From NCBI RefSeq assembly GCF_025628885.1, contig NZ_JAOTIF010000014.1:62001-126000 (forward strand): a stretch of DNA of 64,000 bases, read 5' to 3'. The notes beneath the pieces were generated by a model. It searched no databases, was not told where the DNA came from, and worked only from the letters and a program-made list of their open reading frames with translations. The position numbers and the translations under genes are program-made. This DNA comes from Paraflavisolibacter caeni. GTDB taxonomy: Bacteria; Bacteroidota; Bacteroidia; Chitinophagales; Chitinophagaceae. This document shows, one piece after another, positions 16,819 to 25,430 of the stretch (position 1 is the first letter of the stretch; the number at the start of each line of letters is the position of its first letter).

Positions 16819-17553
16819 ATGAGAATTCTTATAACCAACGATGACGGAATTTACAGTCCAGGCATAGCGGCACTGGCAAGAATAGCTACCCGTTTTGGCG
16901 ACGTAACCGTAATGGCGCCGGACGTTGAACAGTCTTCGATGGGGCATGCTGTTACCCATTCCCGGCCACTTTCCTTCAAGAAATCGCCCATTCAGTTTGA
17001 AGGTATTGAAGCTTTCAGGGTAAACGGTACACCGGCGGATTGCGTTGCATTGGGAACTCACTTATATACGAAAACAGATGTGGTGCTTTCCGGAATTAAT
17101 ATGGGACCCAACCTTGGTAACTCGATGTGGCATTCCGGAACACTGGCTGGCGCAAAACAGGCTGTACTGTTAGGAATTAAAGGCATTGCACTGAGTACTC
17201 CGGTAGGGAAAAGTGAACCCAACTTTGACCTGTTGGAACCTTATGTTGAAAAGACCTTAAAGATGTTGCTGGAAAGCCCAGGCTTGAGCCTTTTCAATGT
17301 AAACTTTCCACAAGACCCCCAAGGCATTAAATGGACCCGGCAATCAGTAAGACTATACGATGGCACAATAGTACCAGGTGTAGACCCTTTGGGAAGAAAG
17401 CACTATTGGTTTACGGTGACACCATTGGAACCGGCAGATGAAGGTACTGACCGTTGGGCAGTAGAGAACGGATTTGTATCGATAACCCCGCTCAGACTTG
17501 ACCTGACCAATGAGGAGCAATTAAAGAAAATGCAGGAGCAGGTGGAAGTATAA
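16819..17553 (+). CDS. surE: 5'/3'-nucleotidase SurE
   Basis: A 244-residue metal-dependent phosphatase acting on nucleoside monophosphates, a stationary-phase survival protein. Metal ligands are Asp8 and Asp9 in ITNDDGIYSPGI, the Ser in EQSSMGHAVT, and the Asn in SGINMGPNLG. The start at 16819 gives the canonical N-terminus; another ATG ten bases upstream is out of frame. Length is normal. It stands alone, divergent from the lipid kinase gene, with a terminator hairpin after it. Confidence 0.96.
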   Translation: MRILITNDDGIYSPGIAALARIATRFGDVTVMAPDVEQSSMGHAVTHSRPLSFKKSPIQFEGIEAFRVNGTPADCVALGTHLYTKTDVVLSGINMGPNLGNSMWHSGTLAGAKQAVLLGIKGIALSTPVGKSEPNFDLLEPYVEKTLKMLLESPGLSLFNVNFPQDPQGIKWTRQSVRLYDGTIVPGVDPLGRKHYWFTVTPLEPADEGTDRWAVENGFVSITPLRLDLTNEEQLKKMQEQVEV

Positions 17554-17572
17554 AGAGGTGGATGTTTATTTG

Positions 17573-17610
17573 CCGGCAACCGGTTGCAAATTACTATTAC
17601 CAGTTGCCGG
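17573..17610 (+). terminator. Hairpin terminator downstream of surE
   Basis: CCGGCAAC (17573-17580) pairs with GTTGCCGG (17603-17610), followed by TTTGAG. The T-run is short. The left part is also a 12-bp palindrome (GCAACCGGTTGC). Confidence 0.5.
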
Positions 17611-17628
17611 TTTGAGAAAAACAGAATT

Positions 17629-17651
17629 ATAGCCAGGAGTTTTCCTGCTAT
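17629..17651 (-). terminator. Hairpin terminator of the kinase-RapZ gene
   Basis: On the minus strand ATAGCAGGA-aaac-TCCTGGCTAT (one bulge) is followed by AATTCTGTTTTT, directly after the stop of the minus-strand gene. Confidence 0.55.
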
Positions 17652-17654
17652 GCT

Positions 17655-19130
17655 TTAAGCTTTTGGAACAGCAGGAACAAGCTCATTGATCCATTTCTTT
17701 TCTTCCTGCACCACATGGCAAACTTCTACTTTCACCTTGTACTTGTTTTTCAGGTGTTTTGCCAATGCATCAGCGGCATAGACACTTCTATGCTGACCAC
17801 CGGTACAACCAAAATTCACAGCCAGGTTGCTGAATCCGCGACGGATGTAATCTTCCACGCTGATGTCCACAATGTCATAGACAGAATTTAAAAAGTCGAG
17901 CATGCGGGTTTGGCGTTCCAGGAAATCCATTACAGGCTTGTTGCGCCCGTGGATGGTTTTATATTGTTCATAGCGCCCTGGATTCTCGATGCCCCGACAG
18001 TCAAATACAAAGCCTCCACCATTGCCAGATTCATCAACAGGTATCCCCTTTTTATAAGAAAAGCTGCAGATCTTCACTACCAAAGGTGTGCCTTCATCTG
18101 CCTGGATGGGTGTAAAACGTTTAATAACTTCTTCATCTACACAAATCTCCAGCACCTTTCTGAATTCCGGCAGTACCAGGCCCAAACTATTATTTTCAAT
18201 AAACCATTTTAAATTCTTTAATGCGAAAGGGATGCTGGTGAGAAAATGTGCCTTGCGTTCAAATAATCCCCGGAATCCATAGGCACCCAGCACCTGCAAC
18301 AACCGTATCAATACATAGCCATTGTATTGGGTGCGGAATACGGCCCTATCCAGAGGTTTTTGTATGATTTCTTCAAAAGCATCCATATAATCTTCCAGCA
18401 AAGACGTTTTCCATTCGTCAGGCAGATTAGCTTTAGCCTGCCACAGCATACTGGCCACGTCGTATTGGGGAGCGCCTTTCATGCCGCCCTGGAAATCAAT
18501 GAAATGGACATTTCCATCCTGCACCATAATATTCCGGCTTTGAAAGTCGCGGAACATGAAGTACTTGTATTCAGTATGTGTAAGGTAATTGCTCAATGCC
18601 TCAAAATCATCAATAAGATTTTGTTTGTCGTAGGGCTTTTGCAACACATCCAGAAAGTAAAATTTGAAATACAGCAGATCGGACATAATAGCCTGCTTAC
18701 CAAATTCTTTATTGGTAAGACACAGGTTATAATCCAAACCATTATCGCCCAGCACCTGCAAGCGCGCCAGCTCTTGAAGGCTCTTTTTAAATAAAGTGTA
18801 CACTTCATCTGAAGTGCCTTTCTCTTCTAAAATATGAAGCAATGCGATGTCTCCCAGGTCCTGTTGCAGGTAGGTAGACTTGTCTTCACTGACAGCCAAT
18901 ATTTGTGGCACAGGCAGGTGCTTTTGCTTGAAATGATCAGAGAAATAAAGAAAAGTCTCATTCTCTTTGATATTGGTGCCATAAGTGCCAATTATAGATT
19001 CCCCGCCCTGGCCATGGATGCGAAAATAACGACGGTTGCTACCTGATTCAGGTAAAATATCAATATGGAGGGGTTCCATTCCTTTCCATTGGATATAAAG
19101 CTTGGATATGGCGTCTATAAGTTGCTGCAT
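17655..19130 (-). CDS. AmgK-like sugar kinase fused to a RapZ C-terminal domain
   Basis: A 491-residue two-domain protein. Residues 1 to about 340 are an aminoglycoside-phosphotransferase-fold kinase resembling AmgK (anomeric MurNAc/GlcNAc kinase), with the catalytic loop RDFQSRNIMV and metal site IDFQGG. The usual Brenner-motif His is replaced (FRDFQSRN). Residues from about 362 on are the RapZ C-terminal domain (VVKICSFSYKKG, FDCRGIENPGR, GCTGGQHRSV), which in E. coli RapZ binds glucosamine-6-phosphate. The RapZ N-terminal ATPase is absent. This pairing suggests a cell-wall amino-sugar kinase controlled by, or reporting, amino-sugar levels. The function is inferred. No MurU gene is nearby. 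Confidence 0.85.
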   Translation of the reverse strand: MQQLIDAISKLYIQWKGMEPLHIDILPESGSNRRYFRIHGQGGESIIGTYGTNIKENETFLYFSDHFKQKHLPVPQILAVSEDKSTYLQQDLGDIALLHILEEKGTSDEVYTLFKKSLQELARLQVLGDNGLDYNLCLTNKEFGKQAIMSDLLYFKFYFLDVLQKPYDKQNLIDDFEALSNYLTHTEYKYFMFRDFQSRNIMVQDGNVHFIDFQGGMKGAPQYDVASMLWQAKANLPDEWKTSLLEDYMDAFEEIIQKPLDRAVFRTQYNGYVLIRLLQVLGAYGFRGLFERKAHFLTSIPFALKNLKWFIENNSLGLVLPEFRKVLEICVDEEVIKRFTPIQADEGTPLVVKICSFSYKKGIPVDESGNGGGFVFDCRGIENPGRYEQYKTIHGRNKPVMDFLERQTRMLDFLNSVYDIVDISVEDYIRRGFSNLAVNFGCTGGQHRSVYAADALAKHLKNKYKVKVEVCHVVQEEKKWINELVPAVPKA

Positions 19131-19202
19131 GGCGCAAAGCTAATGGAGTTTGAAGTTCTGATTTTGAAGTTTAGCGTTAAAATGAAAAGATGCTTCGGGG
19201 AA

Positions 19203-20354
19203 TTAGAAATCGCCGGAAGCACCACCGCCACCACCTGTGCCACCACCAAACTTTGTATGTGAGGTTTCCTGAGCAGGTTGACCAAAAGTTTGTGTCACTA
19301 TGATTGATTCCACCTGGAGCTTGTCCATTAATGAGGGTTCGTTTAGTTCCTGGCAGGTATATCCATTCCTCGGCAGCCTGAGGTAGCGAATGAAAGCATA
19401 GGCAATAGCGATGAGCATCATTCCACTCATACACATGATCGCTTCCAGCGACAATACCTGGTAATAGTAACATATCGTAACAACAGTTGCAGCTACCAGC
19501 AATAAGCCTACGCGTAAAAGAACGGAATCCTTTTTCTGAATGCCCATAAATATATACACCAGAGGAGTAGAAATCGTCAGCAACCAAAATAACCAGCCAA
19601 GAGGTAGAGATGCGCCCGGTGCCAATCCTAGTCCCAGAAGTTCGTTGCCTGTTTCGCGAACAATAAAATAGTTGCCTGACAAATAAAAGCAGACCAATGC
19701 CACTATTCGGGAAGACAGAAGGCAGTTTGCATAATATAGGGAAGTTTTTCTCTTCGTAAAAACATAGACAAAAGCAAAGAATGCCATGAGCAAAAAAGGC
19801 ATTGTAACCTTAGCAAAGCTTCCCAGTTCAATATATGTGTAGAATAAAATGCCAGCCATTGATAAAACTGCTATGGCACTCATCAATGCGTCCACAAACC
19901 GGAGCATCAAATAAAAAGAGAGTAAAAAGATGATTACAGCATTTCCAAGAGCGGGAATATCCAGCAACAGGTTCAATCCAGCAACCATCAATAAACCGGA
20001 CATCCATAATAGGGCATCATCTGCGCCAGACCGGTAATGATATTTTTTGCGTATCAATAACTCCAATGCAGTATATGCAGCAAAGCCTGAAAATATCAGT
20101 AATACTCCGAAACCTTTTTCACCACTGTTATTTATAAAAAGTAAAGCAAAAAATCCAAAAGAGCATAAGACAATAACGAGGGTTAGCAGGAACAGTCCAA
20201 TGCGCACAAAGAAATTAGGGATGTAGAACCCAACAGGATATTGGTTCTTTGAGTTCTCTAATTCTTCCTTGCTGATGCACTGATAGCGGTATGCTTCATC
20301 CAACTGATGGTGCACTTCCAGGTTGGCCAGCCATGTTTTGTTATATGCTATCAT
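19203..20354 (-). CDS. Multi-pass membrane protein with glycine-rich tail
   Basis: A 383-residue protein with roughly ten hydrophobic segments after a 45-residue soluble N-terminus. It ends in the tail FGGGTGGGGGASGDF. Gly-rich tails of this kind are typical of TPM-domain and related membrane proteins of unknown role. It overlaps the upstream DUF2157 gene by 14 bp (20341-20354), which implies translational coupling and a joint function. It resembles the DUF4401/DUF2157-partner proteins of Bacteroidota, but no catalytic motif is visible. The function is unknown. Confidence 0.75.
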   Translation of the reverse strand: MIAYNKTWLANLEVHHQLDEAYRYQCISKEELENSKNQYPVGFYIPNFFVRIGLFLLTLVIVLCSFGFFALLFINNSGEKGFGVLLIFSGFAAYTALELLIRKKYHYRSGADDALLWMSGLLMVAGLNLLLDIPALGNAVIIFLLSFYLMLRFVDALMSAIAVLSMAGILFYTYIELGSFAKVTMPFLLMAFFAFVYVFTKRKTSLYYANCLLSSRIVALVCFYLSGNYFIVRETGNELLGLGLAPGASLPLGWLFWLLTISTPLVYIFMGIQKKDSVLLRVGLLLVAATVVTICYYYQVLSLEAIMCMSGMMLIAIAYAFIRYLRLPRNGYTCQELNEPSLMDKLQVESIIVTQTFGQPAQETSHTKFGGGTGGGGGASGDF

Positions 20355-21327
20355 GATGCTTTAGCTTTTTATTCATTTTGATCAGGAAAAGTATAATGCC
20401 AATAGAAGAGCTGATAAAGTACATAAAGACCAGGTAAAGGCCAGATTCCGAGAAATTACCTTCCAGTAGAAAACGGACAATGACATAACTCAAGCCAATA
20501 TAGGTATACAGAGTAAGGATCAATAAATAATAGAACGACCTTTCCTGAAGCGATTTTTGGTAAAAGACCCAAGCAAGCCCCAGCAGCAGCAAGAACCATA
20601 GAAAATAGACGGATTCAAAATGGAACAAACCAGCCAGACAGGAAATGAACGCCAGGTGTGCCCCGAAGTTTGTGTAGGTAAAAGCAAAGTGCGGTTTGAT
20701 ACTGTAGCGCCTGGTAAGTATGGCCACAACCAACAGCAGACTTCCCAACAATAACCCGGAAATGATAAGGGTGCTGCTATTAAAATCATTATCGGCTAAT
20801 ATCTTACTGGGAGTAACCGTTATCCCCACCCAGGCTGCCAAATTTGTAATTGCCAGGCTCAAAATACCGAGGTGATCAAAATAATAAGCTGAGGAAAACA
20901 GCACCACCAATGGAATGAAGGTCATCAATCCGTATCGGTTGCCGAACAAATTGTACTGTGCTTGTAAGTAACCAGTCAGCATCAAAAAGGTGAGACACCC
21001 CAGCAGTAAGATATAATCAAAAAAAGCATGGGGAGAAGTTACCTTGCCGGTGGAAAATGGAGCTTTTGTTTGAAAGCAATAAAAAAAGCTACTAGCGCAA
21101 ACCAGTGCAATCAACATCAAAAGTACCTGGTGGCTAATGATATCGATATTTTTATATACCAGCACACCTAGCCCCGTGGTCAATAGCAATACACCACAAT
21201 AAAGCAGGGTTTTCAGCTCCCAATGCACAGAAAAGAGGCCACTAGAAGCATGCGCTCTTACCCTTTGAAGAGAAGCATCAGTCAAATTGCCTTCAGTATG
21301 CAGCTTTTCGAATAAAGAGGAATCCAT
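20341..21327 (-). CDS. DUF2157 membrane protein
   Basis: A 328-residue inner-membrane protein. The short N-terminal region (MDSSLFEKLHTEGNLTDASL) and the following hydrophobic block (YCGVLLLTTGLGVLVYKN) match the DUF2157 pattern. About nine more hydrophobic segments follow. It is first in a two-gene unit with the Gly-tail protein, overlapping it by 14 bp. There is no enzymatic motif and no known function. Confidence 0.8.
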   Translation of the reverse strand: MDSSLFEKLHTEGNLTDASLQRVRAHASSGLFSVHWELKTLLYCGVLLLTTGLGVLVYKNIDIISHQVLLMLIALVCASSFFYCFQTKAPFSTGKVTSPHAFFDYILLLGCLTFLMLTGYLQAQYNLFGNRYGLMTFIPLVVLFSSAYYFDHLGILSLAITNLAAWVGITVTPSKILADNDFNSSTLIISGLLLGSLLLVVAILTRRYSIKPHFAFTYTNFGAHLAFISCLAGLFHFESVYFLWFLLLLGLAWVFYQKSLQERSFYYLLILTLYTYIGLSYVIVRFLLEGNFSESGLYLVFMYFISSSIGIILFLIKMNKKLKHHDSI

Positions 21328-21428
21328 GGGGCGAATTTCATGTAAAATACAAAAAGAGTGATTGAAACGCTAATCACCGCCGTCTGATAAAGCAGGAGCT
21401 CATCTATTCAAAAGAGGATTCAATAAAA

Positions 21429-21542
21429 TCAATTTTTGCGTTCGAACAGGTTGATGGCAAAAAGCATTAACAGGAGCAGGATTGATAAGCTAAAAAATAT
21501 AAACGCTATTAATACCGCACTATAATCATCAATGATAAACAT
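21429..21542 (-). CDS. Possible 37-residue single-span membrane peptide
   Basis: The frame starts at ATG 21542 and ends at TGA 21429. It has a polar N-terminus (MFIIDDYS), one long hydrophobic helix (SLSILLLLMLFAI) and a basic end (NLFERKN), the shape of a real small membrane protein. There is no clear ribosome-binding site. It lies between the DUF2157 gene and the icmF leader. Support is composition only. Confidence 0.35.
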   Translation of the reverse strand: MFIIDDYSAVLIAFIFFSLSILLLLMLFAINLFERKN

Positions 21543-21700
21543 TTGGAGCGTTGTTTGAATTTCTAAATAGTGTTAGCAAATCATTTGACGTAAAAAGGAA
21601 CAAGGATGTTACACGTAAAAATCATTTTACCAAATGTATATTGTCGTTGTACCGTGCCCAAGTTATTATGGATGAACCGTAGACCTGCTGGATGAGTGGA

Positions 21701-21762
21701 AATAAAATAAAGAAAAGCGGGACCTTATGATCACAAGCAGTTCAAAGTCATAAAAGTCCCGC
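21701..21762 (-). terminator. Strong terminator on the minus strand
   Basis: GCGGGAC (21717-21723) pairs with GTCCCGC (21756-21762), with inner pairing TTATGA/TCATAA. On the minus strand it is followed by TTTTCTTTATTTTATT. It must end a minus-strand transcript that starts upstream of 21762, which fits only the small frame at 21785-21898 or a non-coding RNA. Confidence 0.65.
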
Positions 21763-21784
21763 AAAAAAATGGCAAGCAATCGTC

Positions 21785-21898
21785 TTATGCCTTTTGTAAC
21801 ATAACAGCTAACCTTTGGAAGTTTCGATCTATAGCAATTAACATAAGCGTAATTGTATCATGAATCTTACTTACAGCCCGAATAAGGTAGCTTTCCAT
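21785..21898 (-). CDS. Possible 37-residue small protein ahead of a terminator
   Basis: The frame starts at ATG 21898 and ends at TAA 21785. It encodes MESYLIRAVSKIHDTITLML and a basic helical end (FQRLAVMLQKA). A strong terminator begins 23 bp after the stop, on the same strand, with no other gene to serve. It is either a small protein gene or the coding-like part of a small RNA. It is not recognised as any family. Confidence 0.35.
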   Translation of the reverse strand: MESYLIRAVSKIHDTITLMLIAIDRNFQRLAVMLQKA

Positions 21899-21972
21899 TC
21901 AAGGCAAAGCATTTGTTAAAAACGCTGCACGAAAAGTGAAGAGTTTAAAAATTTTTTCTCTCTGATGTAAAT

Positions 21973-21980
21973 TACTTTTG
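21973..21980 (+). promoter_or_regulatory. -7 element (TACTTTTG) of icmF
   Basis: Exact TAnnTTTG, 17 bases before the icmF ATG, giving a leader of about 14 nt. The -33 region is T-rich but lacks TTG. Confidence 0.45.
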
Positions 21981-21997
21981 TATAGCTTGCTTATTGT

Positions 21998-24900
21998 ATG
22001 AATTTTCCATCGAACAAGGTCCGTATAATTACGGCCGCATCCCTTTTTGACGGCCACGATGCCGCCATCAATATCATGCGTCGTATTCTTCAGAGCAAAG
22101 GTGCGGAGATCATCCATTTAGGTCACAATCGATCGGTACTTGAAATTGTTGAGGCGGCTATTGAAGAAGATGCTCATGGGATCGCTATTACATCTTACCA
22201 GGGCGGCCATATCGAGTTTTTTAAATACATGAAGGATCTGCTGGACGAGGCCGGATGTGGTCACATTAAGATTTTTGGAGGTGGCGGCGGAACTATACTG
22301 CCCCATGAAATTGATGAGTTGCACCATTATGGCATCACCAGGATATACTCGCCCGATGATGGCCGTCGTATGGGACTGGAAGGTATGATTGAGGAAGTTG
22401 TCAAGCTTTGTGACTTTAACCTGAACGGTAATTACACCTCTACCATGCAGGCTCCATTAGGCGAAGTAAAGGATATCCGGCAAATAGCCCGGCAGATCAC
22501 ATTGGCTGAAAACGGAAAAAAACAAACTTTACCAGAAACCGGCCTATCGATCCCAGTTTTGGGCATTACCGGTACCGGTGGTGCAGGAAAATCATCTGTA
22601 ACCGATGAGATTGTAAGGCGTTACCTGAGTGCATTTGCAGATAAAACCATAGCTGTGATTTCTGTTGATCCTTCACGTAAAAAAACGGGAGGTGCTTTGC
22701 TCGGCGACAGAATCCGCATGAATTCGGTTTCATCACCAAGAGCGTATATGCGTTCTTTGGCCACGCGAGAGAGTGATAAAGCATTAAGTGGCCATGTACA
22801 GGATGCTCTAAACATCTGTAAGTCAGCTGGATTCAACCTCATCATCCTGGAGAGTGCAGGCGTTGGACAAAGCGATGCCTCCATTCTGGAACATTGCGAT
22901 GTGAGCCTGTATGTGATGACACCGGAATATGGGGCAGCCTCACAACTGGAAAAGATCAACATGCTGGATTATGCGGATATTATAGCGATCAATAAGTTTG
23001 ATAAAGCAGGAGCATTGGACGCCTTGCACGACGTGCGCAAACAATACAAACGAAATCATGGATTGTGGACCGCCAAGGATGAAGATCTTCCGATTGTAGG
23101 AACTATTGCCGCACAGTTCAATGATGCCGGTGTGAACGAGTTGTTTGAGAAGATCATTCAGGCCATTGAAATAAAAACCAAGGCGACCTTTGGTACGTTA
23201 GCGTTTCATGCACACACTAAAGACACCACCAACAAGTCACAGATCATTCCCCCGAAGCGGGTTCGTTATTTATCGGAAATTGCAGACAACAACCGCAATT
23301 ACGACCGCTGGGCAAAGGAACAATGCGCAATCGCTTCCAAATTGTACCAGGTGACGGGAGCCATGGAGGCAGTGGAAAAAGACGCACCCTATCATGGAGC
23401 GTTGGAACTCATAAGAATGCAATTTGAAAATAAGCTTCACCCCCATGTTAAAAAGCTGATAGAACAATGGCCTGAGACTGTCAAAAAATATAAAGCAGAC
23501 TTCTTTGAATACCAGGTACGCAGCCAAATCATTAAACAACCTTTAACCACCACTTCACTCAGTGGCACGCGCATTCCCAAAGTAGTGCTCCCTAAGTACA
23601 AAGACTGGGGCGATATCCTGCAATGGCTGTTGCAGGAGAACCTTCCAGGCGAATTTCCCTATACAGCCGGCGTATTTGAGTTGAAGCGCCAGGGTGAAGA
23701 CCCTACACGCATGTTTGCCGGTGAAGGCTGCCCCGAGCGTACCAATAAAAGATTCCATTATGTGTCATTAGGCCAGCCTGCCAAGCGATTGTCCACAGCT
23801 TTTGACAGTGTGACGCTCTATGGTGAGGATCCGGACTTCCGTCCCGACATTTATGGTAAAGTGGGCAATTCGGGGGTGAGCATTGCTACTGTGGATGATG
23901 CTAAAAAGCTATACAGCGGCTTTGACCTGTGCGATCCGAAGACTTCTGTTTCTATGACCATCAACGGGCCGGCACCTATTATTTTAGCCTTCTTTCTTAA
24001 CGCCGCTATCGATCAGGAGTGCGAGAAGTGGATTGAGGCGAATGGCCAATGGTCCATAGTGAATGATGTATTCGAAAAGAAGTTTCAGCATTTACCAAGA
24101 CCATCTTATTATAACCCGTCTTCGCCGGAGCGTTTACCTGAAGGCAACACTGGCCTGGGATTGAAATTGCTGGGCTTATCCGGAGACGAAGTCCTACCTG
24201 AAGCAATTTATCAGCAATTGAAAGCACAGGCGCTTTCCCAGGTAAGAGGTACTGTGCAGGCAGACATCTTAAAAGAAGACCAGGCTCAAAATACCTGCAT
24301 CTTTTCTACGGAGTTTGCCCTGAAGCTTATGGGAGATGTGCAGGAATATTTCACCCGGAATAACGTACGCAACTTTTACAGTGTTTCCATTTCCGGCTAT
24401 CACATTGCTGAGGCCGGCGCCAACCCGATTACACAACTGGCTTTTACGCTGGCCAACGGCTTTACCTATGTTGAGTACTATTTGAGCCGGAACATGAACA
24501 TTGATGATTTTGCACCCAACCTGTCATTCTTTTTCTCCAACGGCATGGATACTGAATACAGCGTTATTGGCAGAGTGGCCCGCCGCATTTGGGCCAAGGC
24601 AATGAAGCACCTGTACAAAGCCAATGATCGTTCGCAAAAATTAAAATACCATATCCAGACCTCCGGCCGCAGCTTGCATGCACAGGAAATTGATTTTAAT
24701 GATATCCGTACTACCTTACAGGCGTTGTATGCCATATACGACAATTGCAACTCGCTGCACACCAATGCCTACGATGAAGCCATCACCACGCCAACAGAAG
24801 AAAGCGTCAGAAGGGCCATGGCTATCCAACTGATCATTAATAGAGAGCTAGGTTCTGCGAAAACGGAGAACTTTATTCAGGGCTCCTTCCTCATCGAGGA

Positions 24901-25345
24901 ATTGACTGACCTGGTTGAAGAGGCCGTACTCGCTGAATTTGACCGACTTACAGAAAGGGGCGGCGTGTTGGGGGCCATGGAACGAATGTACCAGCGCAAC
25001 AAAATACAGGAAGAAAGCCTTCATTATGAGCACCTAAAGCATACCGGCGAATTGCCACTGATTGGCGTAAATACGTTTTTGAACAAAAAAGGTTCGCCAA
25101 CAGTTTTGCCTGGAGAAGTCATCAGAAGTACCAAGGAAGAAAAAGAACAACAGATACAAAACCTGCATGCTTTCTGGAAACGGAATGAGGATAAAAGTGA
25201 AAAAGAATTGAAGAAGCTGCAAGAGGTCGCAGTGAACAATGGGAACCTCTTTGCAGAATTAATGGAGGCTGTAAAATATTGCTCGCTGGGACAGATCACA
25301 CATGCTTTGTATGAAGTGGGCGGACAATACAGGAGGAATATGTAA
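21998..25345 (+). CDS. icmF: Fused isobutyryl-CoA mutase IcmF
   Basis: A 1115-residue adenosylcobalamin enzyme with the three-part order typical of IcmF: an N-terminal B12-binding domain ([10 protein letters not shown], about 17-150), a central MeaI-type GTPase chaperone (P-loop GTGGAGKSS near 190; NKFD), and a C-terminal acyl-CoA mutase domain (from about 530, [14 protein letters not shown]). IcmF interconverts isobutyryl- and n-butyryl-CoA, and some members act on isovaleryl/pivalyl-CoA. The Phe in FAGEG, where methylmalonyl-CoA mutase has Tyr, supports the non-dicarboxylate substrate. It stands alone behind a -7 element. Length matches the family. Confidence 0.93.
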   Translation: MNFPSNKVRIITAASLFDGHDAAINIMRRILQSKGAEIIHLGHNRSVLEIVEAAIEEDAHGIAITSYQGGHIEFFKYMKDLLDEAGCGHIKIFGGGGGTILPHEIDELHHYGITRIYSPDDGRRMGLEGMIEEVVKLCDFNLNGNYTSTMQAPLGEVKDIRQIARQITLAENGKKQTLPETGLSIPVLGITGTGGAGKSSVTDEIVRRYLSAFADKTIAVISVDPSRKKTGGALLGDRIRMNSVSSPRAYMRSLATRESDKALSGHVQDALNICKSAGFNLIILESAGVGQSDASILEHCDVSLYVMTPEYGAASQLEKINMLDYADIIAINKFDKAGALDALHDVRKQYKRNHGLWTAKDEDLPIVGTIAAQFNDAGVNELFEKIIQAIEIKTKATFGTLAFHAHTKDTTNKSQIIPPKRVRYLSEIADNNRNYDRWAKEQCAIASKLYQVTGAMEAVEKDAPYHGALELIRMQFENKLHPHVKKLIEQWPETVKKYKADFFEYQVRSQIIKQPLTTTSLSGTRIPKVVLPKYKDWGDILQWLLQENLPGEFPYTAGVFELKRQGEDPTRMFAGEGCPERTNKRFHYVSLGQPAKRLSTAFDSVTLYGEDPDFRPDIYGKVGNSGVSIATVDDAKKLYSGFDLCDPKTSVSMTINGPAPIILAFFLNAAIDQECEKWIEANGQWSIVNDVFEKKFQHLPRPSYYNPSSPERLPEGNTGLGLKLLGLSGDEVLPEAIYQQLKAQALSQVRGTVQADILKEDQAQNTCIFSTEFALKLMGDVQEYFTRNNVRNFYSVSISGYHIAEAGANPITQLAFTLANGFTYVEYYLSRNMNIDDFAPNLSFFFSNGMDTEYSVIGRVARRIWAKAMKHLYKANDRSQKLKYHIQTSGRSLHAQEIDFNDIRTTLQALYAIYDNCNSLHTNAYDEAITTPTEESVRRAMAIQLIINRELGSAKTENFIQGSFLIEELTDLVEEAVLAEFDRLTERGGVLGAMERMYQRNKIQEESLHYEHLKHTGELPLIGVNTFLNKKGSPTVLPGEVIRSTKEEKEQQIQNLHAFWKRNEDKSEKELKKLQEVAVNNGNLFAELMEAVKYCSLGQITHALYEVGGQYRRNM

Positions 25346-25430
25346 GGCCCAACTCTCAACAAAAACTTAAAGCTATTTTCCATTTTCTCAATTGGCTGTA
25401 ATTTAACGGCCCTCTAACTAGTTGTATTCC

